The position numbers and the translations under genes were made by a program. From assembly GCA_039807445.1 (NCBI GenBank), contig JBDHRG010000036.1, positions 1 through 23,779 on the forward strand: DNA of 23,779 nucleotides. Reading direction: 5' to 3'. The DNA is from JBDHRG01 sp039807445. GTDB lineage: Bacteria; Pseudomonadota; Gammaproteobacteria; Competibacterales; Competibacteraceae. Below, piece after piece: positions 16,183 to 23,703 of the stretch (positions are counted from its first letter, which is position 1; each line of letters begins with the position of its first letter). The notes beneath the pieces are model-generated. The model was not told the DNA's origin. It saw only the letters and a list, made by a program, of their open reading frames with translations, and did not search any database.

Positions 16183-16949
16183 TCGATCCGCGCGCGATCG
16201 TCGACCCCTCGGCGCGCATCGGCGCCGGCGTCAGCATCGGTCCGTTCAGCGTCGTCGGTGCCGAGGTCGAGATCGGCGACGACACCACGATCGGTTCGCA
16301 CGTGGTGATCAAGGGGCCGACGAAGATCGGCCGCGGCAACCGCATCTTCCAGTTCGCCTCGATCGGCGACGAACCCCAGGACAAGAAGTACGCCGGCGAG
16401 CCGACCCGGCTCGCGATCGGCGACCGCAACACCATCCGCGAATACGTCACGATCAACCGCGGCACGGCACAGGACCGGGGCGAGACCCGGCTCGGCAGCG
16501 ACAACTGGATCATGGCCTACGTCCACATCGCGCACGACTGCGTGATCGGCGACCACACGATCTTCGCCAACAACGCTTCGCTGGCCGGCCACGTCGAGAT
16601 CGGCGACTGGGCGATCCTCGGCGGCTTCACGCTGGTGCACCAGTTCTGCCGCATTGGCGCGCACAGCTTCTGCGGCTTCGCCACCGGCGTGCAGCGCGAC
16701 GTGCCGCCCTACGTCACGGTCGCCGGCTACCGCGCCGGGCCGCACGGCGTCAATTCCGAGGGTTTGAAGCGTCGCGGCTTCGAAGCCGACGAGATCGCCG
16801 CGATCAAGCGCGCCTACAAGGCGCTGTACCGCGACGGGCTCAAGCTCGAGGAGGCGCTCGAGCGCATCCGCGCGCTGGTGCCGCAATGGCCGCGCCTGGG
16901 CCTGCTGGTCGACTTCCTCGCCGACCCCGGCCGGGGCATCGTCCGCTGA
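16179..16949 (+). CDS. lpxA: UDP-N-acetylglucosamine acyltransferase
   Basis: The 256-residue enzyme is the first step of lipid A synthesis: O-acylation of UDP-GlcNAc with 3-hydroxyacyl-ACP. The N-terminal two thirds is a hexapeptide beta-helix (IDPRAIVDPSARIGAGVSIG onward). The catalytic His is residue 119 in AYVHIAHDCVIGDH. The C-terminal helical domain begins at VNSEGLKRRGFEADEIAAIK. The start is GTG 16179, overlapping the fabZ stop in a GTGA arrangement, with GGGAG at 16166-16170. The frame is open upstream inside fabZ, but that part lacks family similarity. Its TGA shares one base with the lpxB ATG, so fabZ-lpxA-lpxB are likely coupled. Confidence 0.97.
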   Translation: MIDPRAIVDPSARIGAGVSIGPFSVVGAEVEIGDDTTIGSHVVIKGPTKIGRGNRIFQFASIGDEPQDKKYAGEPTRLAIGDRNTIREYVTINRGTAQDRGETRLGSDNWIMAYVHIAHDCVIGDHTIFANNASLAGHVEIGDWAILGGFTLVHQFCRIGAHSFCGFATGVQRDVPPYVTVAGYRAGPHGVNSEGLKRRGFEADEIAAIKRAYKALYRDGLKLEEALERIRALVPQWPRLGLLVDFLADPGRGIVR

Positions 16950-18097
16950 TGGCGGGACCGCGTATCGCGCTGGTTGCCGGCGAGCTGTCGGGCGATCTGC
17001 TCGGCGCCGGGCTGATCGCGGCGCTGAGGCGGCGCTGGCCCGATGCGCGCTTCGAAGGCATCGGCGGGCCGGGCATGGTCGGCGCCGGGCTCGAAGGGCT
17101 GTACCCGCTCGAGAAGCTGTCGGTGATGGGGCTGGTCGAAGTGCTGAAGCACTTGCCCGAGCTGATGCGCATCCGCCGCGGCTTGCTCGCACGCTGGAGG
17201 ACCGACCCGCCCGCGCTGTTCGTCGGCATCGACGCGCCCGACTTCAACCTGCCGCTGGCGCGCAAGCTGCGCGCGGCCGGCGTCAGGGCCGCGCACTACG
17301 TCAGCCCCTCCGTGTGGGCCTGGCGCCAGGGGCGGGTCAAGGGCATCGCCCGCAGCGTCGATCTGATGCTGACGCTGTTCCCGTTCGAGGCGGCGTTCTA
17401 CCAGGCGCACGCGGTGCCGGTCGCCTGCGTCGGCCACCCGCTGGCCGACGCGATCCCGCTCGAAACCGACCGCCAGGCCGCGCGCCGCGCGCTCGGTCTG
17501 CCCGAGGGCGGACACGTTCTCGCGGTGCTGCCCGGCAGCCGCGGCGGCGAGGTCGCGCGCCACGGCGCGCTGTTCGTCGCCGCGGCGCAGCGCTTCGCGG
17601 CGCGACACCCGGGGCTGCGCATCCTGGTGCCGTGCGCCACCGCGCGGTTGCGCGCGCAGCTCGAAGCCGTCGTCGCCGGCCTCGGCGACGCCGGCCCCGT
17701 GCGGCTCCTCGACGGCCAGGCGCGCGAGGCGCTCGGGGCCTGCGACCTCGCGCTGGTCGCCTCGGGCACCGCGACGCTCGAGGCGATGCTGGTCGGCCGG
17801 CCGCAGGTGATGGCGTACCGCGTCGCGCCGCTGACCTACGCGATCGCGAAGCGGCTGATGAAGATAGCCCGCTTCTCGCTGCCGAACCTGCTGGCGGACA
17901 GGGACCTGATCCCCGAGCTGATCCAGGACGCCGCGACCCCCGAGGCGCTGGCAGTGGCGCTCGAGGCCTGGCTCGCCGAGCCGGCGCGCGCGGAAGCGAC
18001 GCTCGCCGAGTTCGCGCGGCTGCACCGCGAGCTGAAGCGCGATGCCTCGGAAACCGCCGCCGCTGCGCTCGTGGGGCTGCTGGAACGTCAGAGGTGA
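16949..18097 (+). CDS. lpxB: Lipid-A-disaccharide synthase
   Basis: The 382-residue GT19 glycosyltransferase joins lipid X to UDP-2,3-diacylglucosamine. It has the same length as the E. coli enzyme and acts at the inner face of the membrane. Motifs: IALVAGELSGDLLGAGLIAA, FEGIGGPGMVGAGLEGLYPL, VSPSVWAWRQGRVKGIARSV, AVLPGSRGGEVARHG and LVASGTATLEAMLVGRPQVM. It is the last gene of the conserved block. The next gene in the usual order, rnhB, is displaced by about 2.1 kb carrying a SulP transporter. Shortly after the lpxB stop (from about 18117) base composition becomes more AT-rich. Confidence 0.97.
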   Translation: MAGPRIALVAGELSGDLLGAGLIAALRRRWPDARFEGIGGPGMVGAGLEGLYPLEKLSVMGLVEVLKHLPELMRIRRGLLARWRTDPPALFVGIDAPDFNLPLARKLRAAGVRAAHYVSPSVWAWRQGRVKGIARSVDLMLTLFPFEAAFYQAHAVPVACVGHPLADAIPLETDRQAARRALGLPEGGHVLAVLPGSRGGEVARHGALFVAAAQRFAARHPGLRILVPCATARLRAQLEAVVAGLGDAGPVRLLDGQAREALGACDLALVASGTATLEAMLVGRPQVMAYRVAPLTYAIAKRLMKIARFSLPNLLADRDLIPELIQDAATPEALAVALEAWLAEPARAEATLAEFARLHRELKRDASETAAAALVGLLERQR

Positions 18098-18132
18098 AGA
18101 GCGCGGTGCTGTTCGTTTGAGTAGGATCAACT

Positions 18133-18149
18133 ATCCGTTTAAAACGGAT
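18133..18149. promoter_or_regulatory. Palindrome upstream of the SulP gene, possible operator
   Basis: ATCCGTTT (18133-18140) and AAACGGAT (18142-18149) form a perfect inverted repeat around one central A, 47 bp before the SulP start. A second short palindrome, CTGTA-C-TACAG, follows at 18152-18162. The one-base centre makes an RNA hairpin less natural than a dimeric DNA-binding site. No regulator is assigned. Confidence 0.45.
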
Positions 18150-18195
18150 CGCTGTACTACAGTTTGGAGTCGTTGCCGCCGTCGAAGGTCAACAA

Positions 18196-20019
18196 ATGAC
18201 TTCGCCCAACTCCCGCCGCGAGGGAACTCGAGCGCCGCTTGAGTCGGCCAGCACGCCACCTGAGCCCGGTCGCATCGTGCGCCATCCAACGCACACCGAT
18301 CGCGACGGCTGGTTGCACTGGCTTCCGGGGCTGAACATCCTGCGTCGATACGAGTCGTCCTGGTTTCGGCACGACATTTTCGCCGGCCTCGTCCTGACGA
18401 CCATGCTTGTGCCGGTCGGCATCGCCTATGCCGAGGCATCTGGCGTGCCGGGCATCTACGGCCTCTACGCCACGATCGTGCCGCTGCTCGCCTACGCCCT
18501 ATTCGGTCCGAGTCGGATCCTGGTTCTGGGCCCGGACTCCACACTCGCTCCGGTCATTCTGGCCACCGTCCTGCCGCTCTCGGGGGGCGAGGTGCAGCGT
18601 GCGGTCGCGCTGGCCGGCATGATGGCGATCGTCTCCGGCGTCGTGTGCGTCGCGGCCGGTTTCGCGCGTCTCGGCTTTGTCACCGAGTTGCTCTCCAAGC
18701 CGATCCGCTACGGTTACATGAACGGCATCGCGCTGACTGTGCTGCTGAGCCAGCTTCCCAAGCTGTTGGGTTTCTCCATCGAGGCCGAGGGACCGCTGCG
18801 CCAAGTGTGGGCGATCATCCAGCAGGTGCTCGCCGGGCGCACCAACCTCGTGGCACTCGCAATCGGCGCGAGCACGCTCGCGCTGATCCTGCTGCTCAAG
18901 CGGCGCCCGCGTGTGCCGGGCATCCTGATCGCTGTGGTGGCCGCCACCGTGGTGGTTGGGGTACTGGACCTCGCACCACGCGCAAGGGTGTCGGTTCTTG
19001 GGCCCTTGCCACAGGGTCTGCCCGCGCCGGCCCTTCCTCTGATCCAGCTCGACGATCTCGTACCGGTCCTGATGGGTGGCGTCGCCGTGGCACTCGTATC
19101 TTTTGCCGATACGAGCGTGCTGTCCCGCACCTATGCGGCGCGTATGCGCACACCGGTCGACCCGAACCAGGAGATGGTGGGCTTGGGCGTGGCCAATCTG
19201 GCCGCCGGCTTCTTTCAGGGTTTCCCCATCAGCAGCAGCTCGTCGCGGACGCCGGTGGCCGAAGCGGCGGGCGCCAGAACCCAGCTGACGGGTGTGGTGG
19301 GTGCGCTCGCGATCGCATTGCTGCTGCTGCTTGCGCCGGAACTGCTCCAGTATCTGCCGAACACGGCGCTTGCCGCCGTCGTCATCGCCGCAGCCATCGG
19401 CTTGATCGAAGTCTCCGACCTGCGCCGCTTCTACCGCATCCAGCGGTGGGAATTCTGGCTGTCGATGGTCTGCTTCGCGGGTGTCGCGGTGCTCGGCGCC
19501 GTTCCCGGCATCGCACTCGCGATCGTGATCGCGGTGATCGAATTCCTCTGGGACGGCTGGCGTCCGCACTCTGCCGTGCTCGGGCGAGTCGACAGCGTCA
19601 ATGGCTATCACGACATCGCCCGTTATCCTCATGCCCGCCTGGTCCCCGGGCTCGTGCTGCTTCGTTGGGATGCGCCGCTGTTCTTCGCCAACGCCGAGCT
19701 GTTCCGCGATCGTGCCCTGGACGCGGTAGCGAGTTCGCCGACACCGGTGCGCTGGCTGGTGGTAGCGGCCGAGCCGGTCACCAGCGTCGACGTCACTGCC
19801 GCCGACGTCATCTGCGAGCTCGACGACACCTTGCACGCGGCAGGCATCGAGTTGTGCTTCGCCGAGATGAAGGATCCGGTCAAGGACAAACTGAAACGTT
19901 TCGAACTCTTCGCGCGGTTCGGCGAAAAAACCTTCTTCGCGACGCTCGGCGAAGCGGTGGACTCCTACCTCGAGACCCATCGCGTCGAGTGGGTAGACTG
20001 GAAGGATCGCACGCAGTAG
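18196..20019 (+). CDS. SulP (SLC26) family anion transporter with STAS domain
   Basis: The 607-residue inner-membrane protein has the SulP signature at residues 72-115: VPVGIAYAEASGVPGIYGLY, then a FGPSRILVLGPDS stretch, the re-entrant anion-binding region. A polytopic core of about 10-14 hydrophobic segments spans about 60-460, with FADTSVLSRTYAARMRTPVD and NQEMVGLGVANLAAGFFQGF typical of TM8-TM10. A cytosolic STAS domain (about 480-600) includes VTSVDVTAADVICELDD. SulP members carry sulfate, bicarbonate, C4-dicarboxylates or other anions; no adjacent carbonic anhydrase or sulfate gene narrows the choice. ATG 18196 has AAGG about 9 bp upstream. The gene separates lpxB from rnhB and uses more T/A-ending codons than its neighbours, which suggests acquisition. 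Confidence 0.93.
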   Translation: MTSPNSRREGTRAPLESASTPPEPGRIVRHPTHTDRDGWLHWLPGLNILRRYESSWFRHDIFAGLVLTTMLVPVGIAYAEASGVPGIYGLYATIVPLLAYALFGPSRILVLGPDSTLAPVILATVLPLSGGEVQRAVALAGMMAIVSGVVCVAAGFARLGFVTELLSKPIRYGYMNGIALTVLLSQLPKLLGFSIEAEGPLRQVWAIIQQVLAGRTNLVALAIGASTLALILLLKRRPRVPGILIAVVAATVVVGVLDLAPRARVSVLGPLPQGLPAPALPLIQLDDLVPVLMGGVAVALVSFADTSVLSRTYAARMRTPVDPNQEMVGLGVANLAAGFFQGFPISSSSSRTPVAEAAGARTQLTGVVGALAIALLLLLAPELLQYLPNTALAAVVIAAAIGLIEVSDLRRFYRIQRWEFWLSMVCFAGVAVLGAVPGIALAIVIAVIEFLWDGWRPHSAVLGRVDSVNGYHDIARYPHARLVPGLVLLRWDAPLFFANAELFRDRALDAVASSPTPVRWLVVAAEPVTSVDVTAADVICELDDTLHAAGIELCFAEMKDPVKDKLKRFELFARFGEKTFFATLGEAVDSYLETHRVEWVDWKDRTQ

Positions 20020-20204
20020 GTCTTCCTTTCCTGGGTGAACGCACGCAGCGGATCGAACCGTTCTATTCGCCATCTACGCAGCATGAGTGGAGTGTTGGAG
20101 GGCTGAATCAGTAAGGAAGTCGATCGGTCGTTGCAGGGCTATGGTGTCGAAATTTCAAATTGGTTTGCATGAATGCTCAACGCTTCACGATTCGGAATAG
20201 TGTC

Positions 20205-21287
20205 ATGCAGACTGTTGATTTGCTCATTCCCTTGGCCGAACCGCCGATGCTGATCGCCGGCGTCGACGAGGCCGGCCGCGGGCCGCTGGCCGGGGCGGTG
20301 ATCGCCGCGGCGGTGATCCTCGACCCGGCGCGGCCGATCGCCGGGCTCGCCGACTCGAAGAAGCTCTCGGCCCGGCGCCGCGAGGTGCTGGCGGCCGAGA
20401 TCCGCGACCAGGCGCTGGCCTGGGCGCTGGGGCGCGCCGAGGCCGCCGAGATCGATGCGATCAACATCCTGTGGGCGTCGATGCGGGCGATGGAGCGTGC
20501 GGTCGAGCGGCTCGCGGTGCAGCCCGGCTTGGTGCGAGTCGACGGCAACCGCTGCCCGCCGGGGCTCGGCGTCGCCTGCGAGGCCATCGTCAAGGGCGAC
20601 GCCACGGTCGCTGCGATCAGCGCCGCCTCGATCCTGGCCAAGGTCGCGCGCGACGCCGAGCTCGAGGCGCTCGACCGCGCCTACCCGCAGTACGGCTTCG
20701 CCCGCCACAAGGGCTACCCGACCCCCGAGCACCTCGAAGCCCTGCGCGTGTACGGCCTCTGCCCTGAGCACCGCCGCTCGTTCGCCCCGGTGCGCGCCGT
20801 GCTGCTCAGTGCCCGGCCTGACCGTCAACCGTTTCTGCGCCTCGGGGCTGAACGCGGTGGCGCTGGCCGCCGAGCGCATCCGCCTGGGCGAGGCCGAGGT
20901 GATGCTCGCCGCCGGCACCGAGAGCATGAGCCTGATCCCGATGATGGGGAACAAGGTGGCGATGAACCCGGCGCTGTTCGAGCACGACGAGCGCCGCGCC
21001 ATCGCCTACGGCATGGGGCTGACCGCCGAGCGGGTGGCCGAACGCTGGAGCGTGTCGCGCGAAGACCAGGACGCCTTCGCCGCCGAAAGCCACGCCAGGG
21101 CGCTGACGGCAATCGCGGCCGGGCACTTCCGCGCCGAGATCAGCCCCTGCCCGGTGACGAGCCGCGGGCACCACGGTCGAGCGCCTGGCGCTGTAGTCGG
21201 GTGAGGCGTGAGGGGGGAGGAGCGAGGGGCTCGAAACCGATCTTGCTCCTCACCCCTCTTCCCTCACGCCAAGGAGAAACACCATGA
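20205..21287 (+). CDS. rnhB: Ribonuclease HII with an abnormal, out-of-frame C-terminal tail
   Basis: Residues about 15-201 are a complete RNase HII, which incises DNA 5' to embedded ribonucleotides. The DEDD acidic residues appear as D21 and E22 (AGVDEAGRGPLAGAV), D113 (VDGNRCPPG) and D132 (VKGDATVAAISAASILAKVA), followed by YGFARHKGYPTPEHLEAL and CPEHRRSFAPVRAVLL, where the family normally ends. No stop follows. The frame continues about 159 more residues through a thiolase remnant read in the wrong frame (Arg/Gly-rich, low complexity) and ends at TGA 21285-21287 inside the next gene's start. ATG 20205 has a modest GGAA site; ATG 20247, just before the conserved region, is an alternative. 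The tail probably has no function of its own. Confidence 0.88.
   Translation: MQTVDLLIPLAEPPMLIAGVDEAGRGPLAGAVIAAAVILDPARPIAGLADSKKLSARRREVLAAEIRDQALAWALGRAEAAEIDAINILWASMRAMERAVERLAVQPGLVRVDGNRCPPGLGVACEAIVKGDATVAAISAASILAKVARDAELEALDRAYPQYGFARHKGYPTPEHLEALRVYGLCPEHRRSFAPVRAVLLSARPDRQPFLRLGAERGGAGRRAHPPGRGRGDARRRHREHEPDPDDGEQGGDEPGAVRARRAPRHRLRHGADRRAGGRTLERVARRPGRLRRRKPRQGADGNRGRALPRRDQPLPGDEPRAPRSSAWRCSRVRREGGGARGSKPILLLTPLPSRQGETP
20812..21147 (+). pseudogene. Thiolase (acetyl-CoA acyltransferase) internal fragment
   Basis: In the frame +1 relative to rnhB, 112 codons read as thiolase. They begin PGLTVNRFCASGLNAVALAA with the nucleophilic Cys, then AEVMLAAGTESMSLIPMMGN, YGMGLTAERVAERWSVSRED and QDAFAAESHARALTAIAAGH, and end FRAEISP. 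A whole thiolase has about 390 residues. Roughly the first 80-85 residues and the last ~190, with the His and second Cys active-site motifs, are missing, so the product cannot work. There is no start codon or ribosome site of its own. It abuts the last RnhB codons without a spacer, which marks a deletion or rearrangement joint, or an assembly join. Confidence 0.85.
21205..21270. repeat. REP-like imperfect inverted repeat before the acyl-CoA ligase
   Basis: The arm at 21205-21220 (GGCGTGAGGGGGGAGG) pairs with 21255-21270 (CCTCTTCCCTCACGCC) over 16 bp, including two G-T wobbles. A competing pairing exists between 21217-21226 and 21242-21251. The purine-rich/pyrimidine-rich arms of GTGAGG units are unlike the coding DNA around them. 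The right arm abuts the AAGGAG ribosome site of the next gene. Confidence 0.65.
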
Positions 21288-22927
21288 AAGATCTGAAGAT
21301 CCGACGTACCCCCTCGGCGCACGAGCCGGAGCTGCTGATCGGTCGCCTGCTGGAAGACGGCGTGCGTGCCGCACCCGAGCAGGAGATCGTCCACGGCGCG
21401 CGCCGTTACAGCTATCGCGAGTTGCGCGAGCGCGTCGGCCGGCTGGCGTCGATGCTGGCCGGCCTCGGCGTGAAGCCGGGCGACACCGTCGCGGTGATGG
21501 ACTGGGACAGCCACCGTTACCTCGAGGCCTACTTCGCGGTGCCGATGATGGGCGCGGTGCTGCACACGGTGAACGTGCGCCTGTCGCCCGAGCAGATCCT
21601 GCACACGATCGATCACGCCGAAGACGACGTGGTCCTGGTCAACGCCGAGTTCCTGCCGCTGCTCGAAGGCATCGCCGAGCGCGTCGCACGCCCGCTGCGC
21701 TTCGTGCTGCTCGACGACGGCGGTACGGCTCCCGGCACGTGCTTGCCGCTGGCCGGCGAGTACGAGGCGTTGCTCGCCGCCGGGTCGCCCGACCACCCCT
21801 TCCCGGAACTCGGCGAGGACACCCGCGCGACGACCTTCTACACCACTGGCACCACCGGCCTGCCCAAGGGCGTGTACTTCAGCCACCGCCAGCTGGTGCT
21901 GCACACGCTCGCGGTGCGCGGCGCGCTGGCCGGCACCGGCCAGGGGCGCTTCAACGTCGACGACGTCTACATGCCGATCACGCCGATGTTCCATGTGCAC
22001 GCCTGGGGCCTGCCGTACGTGGCGACCATGCTCGGCGTCAAGCAGGTCTACCCGGGACGCTACCTGCCCGAGCGGTTGCTCGAGCTGATCCGCGACGAGG
22101 GGGTCACCTTTTCGCACTGCGTGCCGACCATCCTGCAGATGCTGTTCGCCAACCCCGAGCGCGCCGAAGTCGATCTGTCGCGCTGGAAGGTCGTCATCGG
22201 CGGTTCGGCCTTGCCGCAGGCGCTGGCTCGGCAGGCGCTCGAACTGGGCATCGACGTGTTCACCGGCTATGGCATGTCCGAAACCTGCCCGATCCTGACG
22301 CTGGCGCAGCTGAGGCCGGAGATGCTGGGCCGGGATGCCGAGCACCAGGTCGAGGTCCGCTGCAGGACCGGTCGGCCCGTGCCGCTGGTGCAGCTGCGCA
22401 TCGTCGACAACGCGATGAACGACGTGCCGCACGACGGCCGCAACCCGGGCGAGGTGGTCGTGCGTGCGCCCTGGCTGACGCAGGGCTACCTGAAGGATGC
22501 ACAGAACTCCGAGGCGCTGTGGATCGGCGGCTGGCTGCACACCGGTGACATCGGCGTGATCGACGCCGAGGGCTACCTGAAGATCACCGACCGCATCAAG
22601 GACGTGATCAAGACCGGCGGCGAGTGGATCTCGTCGCTCGAGCTCGAAGACATGATCCTGAAGCACCCGGCGGTCGCCGAGGCGGCGGTGATCGGTGTGG
22701 CGGATGCCAAGTGGGGCGAGCGCCCGCTGGCGCTGGTGGTGCCGAAGCCCGGCCACGACGCCGCCGGTCTGGAGGCCGGGATCCGCGCGCTGCTGGCCGA
22801 CTACGCCGACAAGGGCCTGCTGTCGCGCCACGGCATCCCCGAGCGCATCGCCTTCGTCGACGCGATCCCGAAGACCAGCGTCGGCAAGCTCGACAAGAAG
22901 GCCATACGCGCGCAGTTCGCGCAGTGA
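21284..22927 (+). CDS. Fatty-acyl-CoA ligase, AMP-binding family (AlkK-like)
   Basis: The 547-residue ANL-superfamily enzyme would activate a carboxylic acid through an acyl-adenylate to its CoA thioester. The ATP loop YTTGTTGLPKG is at 186-196. Further motifs are MPITPMFHVHAWGLPYVATM, VFTGYGMSETCPILTLAQLR (A5), WLHTGDIGVIDAEGYLKITD (A7-A8), DRIKDVIKTGGEWISSLELE and the C-terminal PKTSVGKLDKKAIR with the adenylation Lys. Length and motif wording resemble medium-chain fatty-acid CoA ligases such as AlkK, but chain length cannot be read from sequence. ATG 21284 has an excellent AAGGAG at 21271-21276 and overlaps the run-on rnhB stop by 4 bp. The adjoining thiolase remnant suggests that a beta-oxidation cluster once stood here. 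Confidence 0.93.
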   Translation: MKDLKIRRTPSAHEPELLIGRLLEDGVRAAPEQEIVHGARRYSYRELRERVGRLASMLAGLGVKPGDTVAVMDWDSHRYLEAYFAVPMMGAVLHTVNVRLSPEQILHTIDHAEDDVVLVNAEFLPLLEGIAERVARPLRFVLLDDGGTAPGTCLPLAGEYEALLAAGSPDHPFPELGEDTRATTFYTTGTTGLPKGVYFSHRQLVLHTLAVRGALAGTGQGRFNVDDVYMPITPMFHVHAWGLPYVATMLGVKQVYPGRYLPERLLELIRDEGVTFSHCVPTILQMLFANPERAEVDLSRWKVVIGGSALPQALARQALELGIDVFTGYGMSETCPILTLAQLRPEMLGRDAEHQVEVRCRTGRPVPLVQLRIVDNAMNDVPHDGRNPGEVVVRAPWLTQGYLKDAQNSEALWIGGWLHTGDIGVIDAEGYLKITDRIKDVIKTGGEWISSLELEDMILKHPAVAEAAVIGVADAKWGERPLALVVPKPGHDAAGLEAGIRALLADYADKGLLSRHGIPERIAFVDAIPKTSVGKLDKKAIRAQFAQ

Positions 22928-22964
22928 TGCCGAGCGCGGCATGGTCGCCACCGCGGGCTTTCGT

Positions 22965-23576
22965 TCACCGGCCGACGAGCAGGGCCGTCGCCAGCGCGAG
23001 CATCGTCACGCCGACCCCAGTGTCGAGCGCGCGCCACGCCGCGGGCCGCGCGAACAGCGGCGCCAGCCCGCGTGCGCCGAAGCCGAGCGCGGTGAACCAG
23101 AAGAGCGAAGCCGTGACCGCGCCCAGACCGAATAGCAGGCGCGCACCCTCGGGCTGCTGGCTACCGATCGAGCCGAGCAGCACCACGGTGTCGAGGTACA
23201 CGTGCGGGTTCAGCAGGCTCAGCGCCAGCACCGTCGCCAGCGCCTGCGGTGCACGCTCCGGCAGCGTCGCGGCGCCGTCGGCGGCGAGCGCCTGCGGCCG
23301 GCGCGCGCTGCGCAGCGCACGCAGACCGTACCAGAGCAGGAAGGCCGCGCCGCTGTAGCGCGCCAGCGTCGTCAGCCAGGGCTGCGCCTCGATCGCGCGG
23401 CCTGCGCCGGCGACCCCGGCGGCGATCAGCAGCGCGTCGCACAGCGCGCACACCGCTACCGTCAGCGCCACGTGCCGCCGCGCCAGCCCCATGCGCAGCA
23501 CGTGCGCATTCTGCGCGCCGATCGCGATGATCAGCCCTGCGCTCAGCCCCAGCCCCTGCCAGTACGCCTGCGTCAT
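22965..23576 (-). CDS. LysE/ArgO family amino-acid exporter
   Basis: The 203-residue inner-membrane protein has about six hydrophobic segments. It opens with GLGLSAGLIIAIGAQNAHVL, the hallmark of LysE/ArgO exporters of basic amino acids. SLLNPHVYLDTVVLLGSIGS near residue 125-145 is the second diagnostic motif. The frame stays open to 23729, but the start is set at ATG 23574-23576 because the family N-terminus begins there and GAGGGA lies just upstream. It converges with the acyl-CoA ligase across 37 bp. The divergent neighbour begins like an ArgP-type LysR regulator, the classic activator of argO/lysE. Whether the substrate is arginine, lysine or something else is unknown. Confidence 0.92.
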   Translation of the reverse strand: MTQAYWQGLGLSAGLIIAIGAQNAHVLRMGLARRHVALTVAVCALCDALLIAAGVAGAGRAIEAQPWLTTLARYSGAAFLLWYGLRALRSARRPQALAADGAATLPERAPQALATVLALSLLNPHVYLDTVVLLGSIGSQQPEGARLLFGLGAVTASLFWFTALGFGARGLAPLFARPAAWRALDTGVGVTMLALATALLVGR

Positions 23577-23637
23577 GGTCCCTCGCCTCGGGTTGCGTTC
23601 GATGCGGGCAGGGTAGGGCGGTTGGCGTTCGAAGAAC

Positions 23638-23645
23638 AGTATAAT
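23638..23645. promoter_or_regulatory. Overlapping divergent -10 boxes between the exporter and the argP-like start
   Basis: AGTATAAT at 23638-23645 gives a perfect TATAAT on the plus strand (23640-23645) and TATACT on the minus strand (23638-23643). It sits in a sharply AT-rich stretch (23636-23675). Neither strand has a good -35, which fits activator-dependent transcription. It lies 62 bp before the exporter start and 38 bp before the argP-like ATG. Confidence 0.45.
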
Positions 23646-23682
23646 TAATCTTATTGAAACATCATTAAATGAGTTGATAGAA

Positions 23683-23703
23683 ATGCTCGATGCTCGCCAG
23701 CTC
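23683..23703 (+). pseudogene. Start of an argP-like LysR regulator, apparently interrupted
   Basis: ATG at 23683 begins MLDARQL, the kind of opening used by ArgP/IciA-type LysR regulators, and it is placed divergently from a LysE/ArgO gene as such regulators usually are. From codon 8 the frame no longer resembles a helix-turn-helix domain (CTGSDCLDTVLQLRPP), and a possible insertion-element end begins at that point. Seven codons are too few for firm identification; the call rests mainly on context. No strong ribosome site is visible, only GAG about 10 bp upstream. Confidence 0.4.

Noticed and set aside
18152..18162. CTGTACTACAG as a LexA box
   Set aside because: LexA sites need CTGT and ACAG separated by eight bases. 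Here the spacing is three.
21170..21196. Short third-frame stretch TTVERLAL followed by TAG, possibly a leftover C-terminus of the thiolase or another fad gene
   Set aside because: Eight residues are too few to assign; I could not tie them to a known C-terminus.
20455..21204. Treating the 249-codon frame as a working thiolase gene
   Set aside because: Only about 112 codons match thiolase. The upstream part is rnhB in the wrong frame, and both thiolase ends with key active-site motifs are missing.
22927..22942. ATGCCG-AGCG-CGGCAT hairpin after the acyl-CoA ligase as terminator
   Set aside because: Only six pairs, overlapping the stop codon, with no T-run; too weak to list.
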